From assembly GCF_015355765.1 (NCBI RefSeq), contig NZ_JACWNA010000002.1:1-64000 (forward strand): DNA of 64,000 bases. The letters run 5' to 3'. The position numbers were made by a program, and so were the translations under genes. The notes under the pieces are model-generated. The model was given only the letters and a program-made list of their open reading frames with translations, was not told the DNA's origin and ran no database searches. This stretch comes from Actinomyces haliotis. Its GTDB lineage: Bacteria; Actinomycetota; Actinomycetes; Actinomycetales; Actinomycetaceae. The first letter of the stretch is position 1; every line of letters begins with the position of its first letter. Of the stretch, positions 52,341 through 64,000 are shown piece after piece.

Positions 52341-52510
52341 TGCCAAAGACCGCAGGTCTCCTGGCCCTCCGAGGAGGGCCGGGACCAAGTCCGAAGACGT
52401 CGGGGCCGGCGCAGGTGAGACGAGATCCTTCCGCGTGAGCGGAGTGCGAGCCCCGTGCCACCGGCGCGGGGCTTCTTCCGTCAGTGGGCCCTGCGGATGA
52501 CCACGGAAGG
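52341..52510 (+). ncRNA. L10 leader (rplJ-rplL autoregulatory 5' UTR)
   Basis: The segment begins TGCCAAAGACCGCAGG, the conserved start of the L10 leader in actinobacteria. Nested GC stems follow and then a GCAGGTGAGACGAG stretch. A downstream hairpin AGCCCCG (52449-52455) with CGGGGCT (52467-52473), followed by TCTTCC, looks like an attenuator. In the known system L10(L12)4 binds the leader to repress its own synthesis. The rplJ start follows at 52518. Confidence 0.8.
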
Positions 52511-52517
52511 AGGGCCC

Positions 52518-53039
52518 ATGGCACGGCCTGAGAAGGAAGCGGCGGTCGCCGAGCTCACGGACAAGTTCCGTCAGTCCGACGCCGTCCTGCTGACTGAGTA
52601 CCGCGGGCTCAGCGTCGCCCAGCTCAAGGAGCTGCGTCGTTCCCTCGCCGGTAACGCCGAGTACGCCGTGGTGAAGGACACGCTTGCCACCATCGCCGCC
52701 CGCCAGGCGGGCTTCGAGGGCATCGCCGACGACCTCAAGGGCCCCACGGCCCTCGCCTTCGTCACCGGCGAGCCGGTGGAGGCCGCCAAGGCCCTGCGTG
52801 ACTTCGCCAAGGACAACGAGCAGCTCGTCGTCAAGGGCGGTCTCATGGACGGCAACGTCCTGGACGCCGCCGCCGTCGAGAAGCTCGCGTCGCTCGAGTC
52901 CCGTGAGGTTCTGCTCGCCAGGGCTGCGGGCGCCATGAAGGCGTCCCTGTCCAAGGCCGCGTACCTCTTCGCTGCGCCCGCCTCCAAGGCGGTCCGCACT
53001 GTCGACGCCCTGCGCGACAAGCAGGAGCAGGCGGCCTGA
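52518..53039 (+). CDS. rplJ: 50S ribosomal protein uL10
   Basis: A 173-residue stalk base protein. Typical segments are [38 protein letters not shown] and [13 protein letters not shown]. The C-terminal helix ([13 protein letters not shown]) binds bL12 dimers. GGAAGGAGGG lies upstream of the ATG. Confidence 0.98.
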   Translation: MARPEKEAAVAELTDKFRQSDAVLLTEYRGLSVAQLKELRRSLAGNAEYAVVKDTLATIAARQAGFEGIADDLKGPTALAFVTGEPVEAAKALRDFAKDNEQLVVKGGLMDGNVLDAAAVEKLASLESREVLLARAAGAMKASLSKAAYLFAAPASKAVRTVDALRDKQEQAA

Positions 53040-53126
53040 CGGCCACTCGCGTCACCCCCATCCAACTCACCCTGTGCTGAGAACAAAGACGGTGCAGGAC
53101 CCCATTTCCAGGAAGGAACGCCCATC

Positions 53127-53513
53127 ATGGCGAAGCTGACCACCGACGAGCTCATCGAGGCCTTCAAGGAGCTCACCCTCATCGAGCTGTCCGAGTTCGT
53201 CAAGGCCTTCGAGGAGACCTTCGACGTCACCGCTGCCGCTCCGGCCGCCGTTGCCGTTGCCGGCGCCCCCGCCGCCGGCGGCGAGGCCGCCGCCGAGGAG
53301 AAGGACGAGTTCGACGTCATTCTCGAGGCCGCTGGCGACAAGAAGATCCAGGTCATCAAGGAGGTGCGCGCCCTGACCTCCCTCGGCCTGAAGGAGGCCA
53401 AGGACCTCGTCGACGGTGCTCCCAAGGCCGTCCTCGAGGGCGCCAACAAGGAGACCGCCGAGAAGGCCAAGGAGCAGCTCGAGGGCGCCGGCGCCACCGT
53501 CACCCTCAAGTGA
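53127..53513 (+). CDS. rplL: 50S ribosomal protein bL12
   Basis: A 128-residue stalk protein. The N-terminal dimerisation helix ([20 protein letters not shown]) is followed by an Ala/Gly hinge, and a C-terminal domain with [20 protein letters not shown] contacts translational GTPases. AAGGAA lies upstream of the ATG. Confidence 0.98.
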   Translation: MAKLTTDELIEAFKELTLIELSEFVKAFEETFDVTAAAPAAVAVAGAPAAGGEAAAEEKDEFDVILEAAGDKKIQVIKEVRALTSLGLKEAKDLVDGAPKAVLEGANKETAEKAKEQLEGAGATVTLK

Positions 53514-53583
53514 GCCCCTCCCCGACGCCGTCGGGCGCCGACCGCTGAGGTCGGACCCGACCGCGGCAGGGGACCCTCATCGC

Positions 53584-53623
53584 GACGAGGCCCCGTCCAC
53601 CTCCCGGTGGACGGGGCCTCGTC
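53584..53623 (+). terminator. Terminator after rplL
   Basis: A perfect 18-bp stem (53584-53601 with 53606-53623) with a TCCC loop, 70 bp after the rplL stop. Confidence 0.88.
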
Positions 53624-54007
53624 CTGCGTGCGGCCAGGGGTCCACGGCGGTTCGTCGAGGGCCTGGGGAATGAGGGACTGGGGAACGGGGGCCGGGCCCG
53701 GGGCGCGACGGGGGAGCGCTGGACGGGTGCGCGCTCTGCGGAGCGCCTGCGCCTCGCGGACCCGACGCCACCGGTACGGAACGGGGCAGTATGCCCGGCT
53801 GTGGCGTGAATCGCAAGAACCAATAGCGGCGAGCCATGGATCGTGGTGTAGCGGCCGTGTACGCTAGCGCTTTGCGTCCATTGTGTGTACTGGCATTTCA
53901 GACGTTGCCCGACGCTCAGGCCCTCAGGCTGGGAGAGCGTTGGAACGGCGCAGCCGGTACCGACAGTGTACGCAGTGTGATCCCCGAGATGAGGGAAGGA
54001 TCCCCCT
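53624..54007 (+). promoter_or_regulatory. rpoB upstream region
   Basis: There is no gene. The second half is clearly less GC-rich. TACGCT (53860-53865) with TGGATC 17 bp upstream is the best promoter candidate, and a second -10-like TATGCC lies near 53790. AAGGA sits 7 nt before the TTG of rpoB. With the strong terminator at 53584-53623, rpoBC appears to have its own promoter rather than relying on rplJL read-through. Confidence 0.55.
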
Positions 54008-57000
54008 TTGGCTGCCTCGCGCACCTACGCACCTACTGCCGCTGACATCGCCGCCCGTACCGCGTCGCGTCGTATCAATTTTGCGAAGATCCCGGAGCCC
54101 ATGCAGGCCCCGAACCTCCTCGCCCTGCAGACCGAGAGCTTCGACTGGCTCGTCGGGAACGAGAAGTGGCGCGCCCGCGTGGACGCCGCCAACGCCGAGC
54201 GCCCGGGCTCCCTGCCCGAGACGAGCGGCCTCGAGGAGATCTTCGACGAGATCTCCCCCATCGAGGACTTCGGCGAGACCATGGCCCTCTCGTTCCACGA
54301 CCACCGCTTCGAGGAGCCGAAGTACACGGCCGAGGAGTGCCAGGAGAAGGACCTCACCTACTCCGCGCCCCTCTACGTCGTCGCCGACTTCGAGAACTTC
54401 CAGACCGGCGAGATCAAGTCGCAGACGGTCTTCATGGGCGACTTCCCGCTCATGACCGGCAAGGGCACCTTCATCGTCAACGGCTCCGAGCGCGTCGTCG
54501 TCTCCCAGCTCGTCCGCTCCCCGGGCGTCTACTTCGAGCGCACCACGGAGAAGTCGACGGACAAGTACGTCTACAACGTCAAGTTCATCCCCTCGCGCGG
54601 CGCCTGGCTCGAGTTCGAGGTCGACAAGAACGACCACGTCGCCGTCCGCGTCGACCGCAAGCGCAAGCAGGACATCACGGTCTTCCTCCTCGCCCTGGGC
54701 ATGGACGAGGCCGAGATCCGCGAGGAGTTCAAGGACTACCCGGTCCTCACCTCCGCCCTCGACGAGGACCGCAAGGTCACCACGCAGGACGAGGCCCTCC
54801 TGGACATCTACAAGAAGATCCGTCCGGGCGAGCCGCCGAGCGTCGAGGCCGGCCGGACCCTCCTGGAGAACTTCTACTTCAACGCCAAGCGCTACGACCT
54901 CGCCAAGGTCGGCCGCTACAAGATCAACAAGAAGCTCGGCCTCACCGCCGACCTCACCGAGTCCGTCCTCCGCATCGAGGACATCGTCGCGGCACTCAAG
55001 TACCTCCTCTCGCTGCACGCCGGCGCCGAGACCGTCGAGGGTGTCCGCAACGGCGAGATCACCGACATCGCCGTCGAGTACGACGACATCGACCACCTCG
55101 GCAACCGCCGCATCCGCCAGGTCGGTGAGCTCATCCAGTCGCAGGTCCGCACCGGCATGAGCCGCATGGAGCGTCAGGTGCGCGAGCGCATGACGACCCA
55201 GGACGTCGAGGCCATCACGCCGAACACCCTCATCAACATCCGGCCCGTGACCGCCGCGATCAAGGAGTTCTTCGGAACCTCCCAGCTCTCGCAGTTCATG
55301 GACCAGAACAACCCGCTGGCCGGCATGACGCACAAGCGCCGCCTGTCCGCGCTGGGTCCCGGTGGCCTCTCGCGCGAGCGCGCCTCCATGGAGGTCCGCG
55401 ACGTCCACACCTCGCACTACGGCCGCATGTGCCCCATCGAGTCCCCTGAGGGACCGAACATCGGCCTCATCGGCTCGCTGGCGACCTACGCCCGCGTCAA
55501 CCCCTTCGGCTTCATCGAGACGCCCTACCGCGTGGTCAAGGACGGGCTCGTCACCGACGAGACGCACTACCTCACGGCAGACGACGAGGACCGCCACGTC
55601 ATCGCCCAGGCGAACGTCGAGCTGACCGACGACAACCACTTCGCCGAGGACCACGTGCTCTGCCGCGTCACCGGCGGCGAGCCGGCGCTCGTCGAGGCCT
55701 CGCAGGTCGACCTCATGGACGTCTCGCCCCGCCAGATGGTCTCCGTGGGCACCTCGCTCATCCCGTTCCTCGAGCACGACGACGCGAACCGAGCCCTCAT
55801 GGGCGCCAACATGCAGCGCCAGGCCGTGCCGCTCATCCGCCCCGACGCCCCGCTCGTGGGCACGGGCATGGAGCGCCGCACCGCCGTCGACGCCTGCGAC
55901 GTCCTCGTCGCCACCAAGGGCGGCGTCGTCACCGAGGTCTGCGCCGACTTCGTCCGCGTGGCCAACGACGACGGCACCGAGACCGTCTACAAGGTCGCGA
56001 AGTTCCGCCGCTCCAACCAGGGCAACTGCTACAACCAGATCGTCGTCGCGAACGAGGGCGAGCGCGTCGAGGAGGGGTCCGTTCTCGCCGACGGCCCCGC
56101 CACCGAGGGCGGCGACCTCGCCCTCGGCCAGAACCTCCTCGTCGCCTTCATGACCTGGGAGGGCCTCAACTACGAGGACGCCATCATCGTGTCCCAGCGG
56201 GTCGTCTCCGAGGACCTGCTCACCTCGATCCACATCGAGGAGCACGAGGTCGACGCCCGTGACACCAAGCTCGGTGCCGAGGAGATCACCCGGGACATCC
56301 CGAACGTCTCCGAGGAGACCCTCGCCAACCTCGACGAGCGCGGCATCATCCGCATCGGCGCCGAGGTCCGCTCCGGCGACATCCTCGTCGGCAAGGTCAC
56401 CCCGAAGGGCGAGACCGAGCTGACCAGCGAGGAGCGCCTGCTGCGCGCCATCTTCGGTGAGAAGGCCCGCGAGGTCCGCGACACCTCCCTGCGCGTCCCG
56501 CACGGCGAGTACGGCATCGTCACCGGCGTGCGCGAGTTCGACGCCTCCAGTGAGGACGCCGAGCTGCCCGCCGGCGTCAACCGCATGGTCCGCGTCTACA
56601 TCGCCCAGCGCCGCAAGATCACGGTCGGCGACAAGCTCTCCGGCCGCCACGGCAACAAGGGCGTCATCTCCAAGATCAACCCGATCGAGGACATGCCCTT
56701 CCTCGCCGACGGCACCCCGGTCGACGTCATCCTCAACCCGCTCGGCGTGCCGAGCCGCATGAACGTCGGCCAGGTCCTCGAGCTGCACCTCGGCTGGGTC
56801 GCCTCCCGCGGCTGGGACGCCACCGCCGCCCGCGAGGCCGGCGAGGAGTGGGCCGTCCGCCTGCCCGAGGACGGCGTCAAGGCCGAGCCGCGCACGCCCG
56901 TCGCCACCCCGGTGTTCGACGGCGTCCGCGACGACGAGCTCATGGGTCTGCTGGACTCCACGCTCCCGAACCGCGACGGCGTCCAGCTCGTCCAGCCCAA

Positions 57001-57529
57001 CGGCAAGGCCCGTCTCTTCGACGGCCGCTCCGGCGAGCCCTTCCCGTACCCGATCTCGGTCGGCTACATGTACATCCTCAAGCTCCACCACCTGGTGGAC
57101 GACAAGATCCACGCCCGCTCCACCGGCCCATACTCGATGATCACCCAGCAGCCGCTCGGTGGTAAGGCCCAGTTCGGTGGTCAGCGCTTCGGCGAGATGG
57201 AGGTGTGGGCCATGGAGGCGTACGGCGCCGCCCACGCCCTCCAGGAGATCCTCACCGTCAAGTCCGACGACGTGAACGGTCGCGTCAAGGTCTACGAGGC
57301 CATCGTCAAGGGCGAGGACATCCCCGACCCCGGCATCCCCGAGTCCTTCAAGGTGCTCATGAAGGAGATGCAGTCGCTCTGCCTGAACGTCGAGGCGCTC
57401 GACCACGAGGGCAACGTCATCGGCCTGGACGACACGGACGACGACGGCCGCCGCGCCTCCGAGGAGCTCGGCTTCGACCTGGGCCGCCGCCCGGGCGGCG
57501 CCACCGCCTCGACGGTCGACGAGATCTGA
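54008..57529 (+). CDS. rpoB: DNA-directed RNA polymerase subunit beta
   Basis: A 1173-residue catalytic subunit. The rifampicin pocket reads [17 protein letters not shown] then [14 protein letters not shown]: the Gln, Asp, His and Ser positions that mutate to resistance all carry the susceptible residues. [15 protein letters not shown] and the C-terminal [19 protein letters not shown] clamp region are intact. The start is TTG at 54008, preceded by AAGGA at 7 nt and giving the usual actinobacterial MAASR-type N-terminus. Confidence 0.98.
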   Translation: MAASRTYAPTAADIAARTASRRINFAKIPEPMQAPNLLALQTESFDWLVGNEKWRARVDAANAERPGSLPETSGLEEIFDEISPIEDFGETMALSFHDHRFEEPKYTAEECQEKDLTYSAPLYVVADFENFQTGEIKSQTVFMGDFPLMTGKGTFIVNGSERVVVSQLVRSPGVYFERTTEKSTDKYVYNVKFIPSRGAWLEFEVDKNDHVAVRVDRKRKQDITVFLLALGMDEAEIREEFKDYPVLTSALDEDRKVTTQDEALLDIYKKIRPGEPPSVEAGRTLLENFYFNAKRYDLAKVGRYKINKKLGLTADLTESVLRIEDIVAALKYLLSLHAGAETVEGVRNGEITDIAVEYDDIDHLGNRRIRQVGELIQSQVRTGMSRMERQVRERMTTQDVEAITPNTLINIRPVTAAIKEFFGTSQLSQFMDQNNPLAGMTHKRRLSALGPGGLSRERASMEVRDVHTSHYGRMCPIESPEGPNIGLIGSLATYARVNPFGFIETPYRVVKDGLVTDETHYLTADDEDRHVIAQANVELTDDNHFAEDHVLCRVTGGEPALVEASQVDLMDVSPRQMVSVGTSLIPFLEHDDANRALMGANMQRQAVPLIRPDAPLVGTGMERRTAVDACDVLVATKGGVVTEVCADFVRVANDDGTETVYKVAKFRRSNQGNCYNQIVVANEGERVEEGSVLADGPATEGGDLALGQNLLVAFMTWEGLNYEDAIIVSQRVVSEDLLTSIHIEEHEVDARDTKLGAEEITRDIPNVSEETLANLDERGIIRIGAEVRSGDILVGKVTPKGETELTSEERLLRAIFGEKAREVRDTSLRVPHGEYGIVTGVREFDASSEDAELPAGVNRMVRVYIAQRRKITVGDKLSGRHGNKGVISKINPIEDMPFLADGTPVDVILNPLGVPSRMNVGQVLELHLGWVASRGWDATAAREAGEEWAVRLPEDGVKAEPRTPVATPVFDGVRDDELMGLLDSTLPNRDGVQLVQPNGKARLFDGRSGEPFPYPISVGYMYILKLHHLVDDKIHARSTGPYSMITQQPLGGKAQFGGQRFGEMEVWAMEAYGAAHALQEILTVKSDDVNGRVKVYEAIVKGEDIPDPGIPESFKVLMKEMQSLCLNVEALDHEGNVIGLDDTDDDGRRASEELGFDLGRRPGGATASTVDEI

Positions 57530-57690
57530 CCGAACCCACAGGCCCCGGTCGAGGGGCGGGGGAGCGGCTCACCACCTGAGCCGCGCCCGCCCCTCCCGGG
57601 AGCCCACGGGCCCCGCCGTCGTCGTGGAACCACGACGGCGGGCAGCCCCCACAGACACCTGAGCTGACATTTCATTCGGAAGTAGGAACT
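57530..57690 (+). other. rpoB-rpoC spacer with two hairpins
   Basis: This 161-bp spacer holds a long interrupted stem (57551-57571 with 57576-57594) and a second stem around 57612-57641. GTG of rpoC follows TAGGA. Such structures could attenuate or stabilise the bicistronic message; no terminator-like T-run is present. Confidence 0.6.
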
Positions 57691-61650
<3,960 letters not shown>

Positions 61651-61696
61651 CCCGCTGACCGGGCGGCTCCGGCGCCCGGGACCGGACCCTCGGCGG

Positions 61697-61724
61697 GCCC
61701 GTCACCCCTCGCGGGGTGACGGGC
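61697..61724 (+). terminator. Terminator after rpoC
   Basis: A perfect 12-bp stem (61697-61708 with 61713-61724) with a 4-nt loop, 46 bp after the rpoC stop. Confidence 0.82.
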
Positions 61725-62066
61725 CGTCCGTCGTCGGGACCGACACCCGCGCGGGTGCGGGGTGTCGAGCACCACGGCCCCGGGGGCCGTCGCGACCTGG
61801 CGGTGAGGCGAGGTGCACCGGTATCGTGTCATTCGGTGCCCCCTTGCGGGTCGCCGTTCTCCATTCCGTTCCCAGCCGGCCCAGCCGGCCACGCGGGTCT
61901 GCCGCGGCGGGAACCGACGGGCCCCTCCGCGGGGCTCCGGGCGTCCGGACCACGGGTCCGTGGGACGCACCGGCCCAAGACCCGCGGCGACGTGCGCCGT
62001 AAGGGGAGCGGGGGCGGCACGAGGGCAGCAGAACTGTCCCACGCACTTCAAGATGGAGAATCAGTA
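61725..62066 (+). promoter_or_regulatory. rpsL upstream region
   Basis: There is no gene in the 342 bp between the rpoC terminator and rpsL. It contains short GC stems, a TATCGT hexamer (61822-61827) without a convincing -35, and GGAG 8 nt before the rpsL GTG. It is the presumed promoter and leader of the str operon. Confidence 0.4.
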
Positions 62067-62441
62067 GTGCCTACCATCCAGCAGCTGGTCCGCAAGGGCC
62101 GCTCGACGAAGCGCGCGGCGTCCAAGACGCCGGCGCTCAAGGCCAGCCCGCAGCGTCGTGGCGTGTGCACCCGCGTGTACACCACGACCCCGAAGAAGCC
62201 GAACTCCGCCCTTCGTAAGGTCGCCCGCGTGCGCCTCTCGTCCGGCATCGAGGTCACCGCGTACATCCCCGGTGAGGGGCACAACCTCCAGGAGCACTCG
62301 ATCGTGCTCGTCCGCGGCGGTCGTGTGAAGGACCTTCCCGGTGTCCGCTACCACATCGTGCGCGGCGCCCTCGACACCCAGGGCGTCAAGGGCCGTGGCC
62401 AGGCGCGCTCCAAGTACGGCGCCAAGAAGGAGAAGAAGTAA
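62067..62441 (+). CDS. rpsL: 30S ribosomal protein uS12
   Basis: A 124-residue decoding-centre protein. The streptomycin-relevant lysines are wild type in both [16 protein letters not shown] and [12 protein letters not shown]. The GTG at 62067 has GGAG 8 nt upstream. Its TAA overlaps the rpsG ATG (TAATG). Confidence 0.98.
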   Translation: MPTIQQLVRKGRSTKRAASKTPALKASPQRRGVCTRVYTTTPKKPNSALRKVARVRLSSGIEVTAYIPGEGHNLQEHSIVLVRGGRVKDLPGVRYHIVRGALDTQGVKGRGQARSKYGAKKEKK

Positions 62442-62911
62442 TGCCTCGCAAGGGTCCCGCCCCCAAGCGCCCGCTCGTCGTCGACCCCGTCTACGGCTCG
62501 CCGGTCGTCACCCAGCTCGTCAACCGCGTCCTCCTCGACGGCAAGAAGTCCACCGCCGAGCGCATCGTCTACGGAGCCCTTGAGGGCGTCCGCGCCAAGA
62601 CGGACCAGGACCCGGTCACCGTCCTCAAGCGCGCCCTGGACAACATCCGCCCGGCCCTCGAGGTCCGCTCCCGCCGCGTCGGCGGCGCGACCTACCAGGT
62701 CCCGGTGGAGGTCCGCCCGAACCGCGCCACCACCCTCGCCCTTCGCTGGCTCGTCGACTTCTCGCGCGAGCGTCGCGAGAACACGATGACCGAGCGCCTC
62801 ATGAACGAGATCCTGGACGCGTCCAACGGTCTCGGCGCCGCCGTCAAGCGTCGCGAGGACATGCACCGAATGGCCGAGTCCAACAAGGCCTTCGCCCACT
62901 ACCGCTGGTAA
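62441..62911 (+). CDS. rpsG: 30S ribosomal protein uS7
   Basis: A 156-residue assembly-nucleating protein. Typical segments are [38 protein letters not shown] and the C-terminal [11 protein letters not shown]-like helix ending AFAHYRW. It overlaps rpsL by one base. Confidence 0.98.
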   Translation: MPRKGPAPKRPLVVDPVYGSPVVTQLVNRVLLDGKKSTAERIVYGALEGVRAKTDQDPVTVLKRALDNIRPALEVRSRRVGGATYQVPVEVRPNRATTLALRWLVDFSRERRENTMTERLMNEILDASNGLGAAVKRREDMHRMAESNKAFAHYRW

Positions 62912-62921
62912 CCAGCAGAAC

Positions 62922-62957
62922 GTCGGCCGGGGTCCGCCCCCGGCGGCCCCGGCCGAC
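62922..62957 (+). terminator. Hairpin between rpsG and fusA
   Basis: An 11-bp perfect stem (62922-62932 with 62947-62957) with a self-complementary inner loop is followed by CTCTTCTTCCTC, so it has terminator character. Partial termination could set the rpsLG to fusA ratio. Confidence 0.65.
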
Positions 62958-62998
62958 GGCTCTTCTTCCTCAACCACACTGAACGAAGGACTCAACTC

Positions 62999-64000
<1,002 letters not shown>

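Noticed and set aside
55270-55380. Rifampicin-resistance substitutions in rpoB
   Set aside because: The key Gln, Asp, His and Ser positions of the resistance region carry wild-type residues.
62170-62350. Streptomycin-resistance changes in rpsL
   Set aside because: Both lysines commonly altered (PKKPNS and GRVKDLP motifs) are wild type.

Overview
The window is a very GC-rich actinobacterial chromosome segment. Gene order (aminotransferase / tRNA-Trp / secE-nusG-rplKA-rplJL-rpoBC-rpsL-rpsG-fusA), an L10-leader-like sequence ahead of rplJ, IdeR/DtxR-like iron boxes, a 32-residue bS22 gene and frequent GTG/TTG starts all fit an Actinomycetota host. An Actinomyces/Schaalia-type facultative host-associated organism is my best guess from the gene content; no 16S gene is present to settle it.

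Region by region. 1-2.3 kb: the 3' part of an IS110-family transposase gene, a decayed CoA-disulfide-reductase/rhodanese gene and an intact CsoR/CstR-type sensor. 2.5-13.2 kb: a complete glycerol / glycerol-3-phosphate locus. It has the kinase (glpK), facilitator (glpF), anaerobic-type dehydrogenase (glpABC), aerobic dehydrogenase (glpD) and a SorC-family regulator divergent from glpD. 13.2-18.7 kb: an N-acetyltransferase, mutY, an unknown membrane protein, and the disA/radA genome-integrity pair. 18.8-24.2 kb: a first iron-siderophore uptake operon (binding lipoprotein, two permeases, ATPase, siderophore-interacting flavoprotein). 24.2-29.6 kb: a sugar-acid/pentulose-type catabolic island in which only a PfkB kinase and an MFS transporter are intact. 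The regulator, a phosphotriesterase-like lactonase, a keto-gulonate-phosphate decarboxylase, a UlaE-type 3-epimerase and an AraD/UlaF-type 4-epimerase are remnants or pseudogenes. 29.8-33.9 kb: a second siderophore ABC transporter on the minus strand with a good IdeR-like box. 34-41.5 kb: transketolase, aldose 1-epimerase, a LacI pseudogene, TrkA/TrkH potassium uptake, an excisionase-type HTH protein and bS22. 41.6-48.4 kb: murB, adenosine deaminase, an APH-like phosphotransferase, a decayed AGCS symporter and a PLP aminotransferase. 48.6-64 kb: tRNA-Trp and the intact transcription/translation core, with a TadV/CpaA-like prepilin peptidase inserted between rplA and rplJ.

How it works together. 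The left half is nutritional: glycerol under aerobic and anaerobic regimes, iron from two chelate systems, and a dying sugar-acid pathway. The right half is housekeeping. Decay is concentrated in accessory genes. I count five single-base deletions, three in-frame stops and several internal deletions there, against none in about 15 kb of ribosomal and RNA polymerase genes. No CRISPR array, prophage or obvious defence system is visible. The best candidate for an under-described system is the kinase-plus-MFS (non-PTS) ascorbate-like catabolic island at 24.2-29.6 kb. It carries paired intergenic hairpins and a fused remnant ORF. Its substrate is inferred from family membership only.
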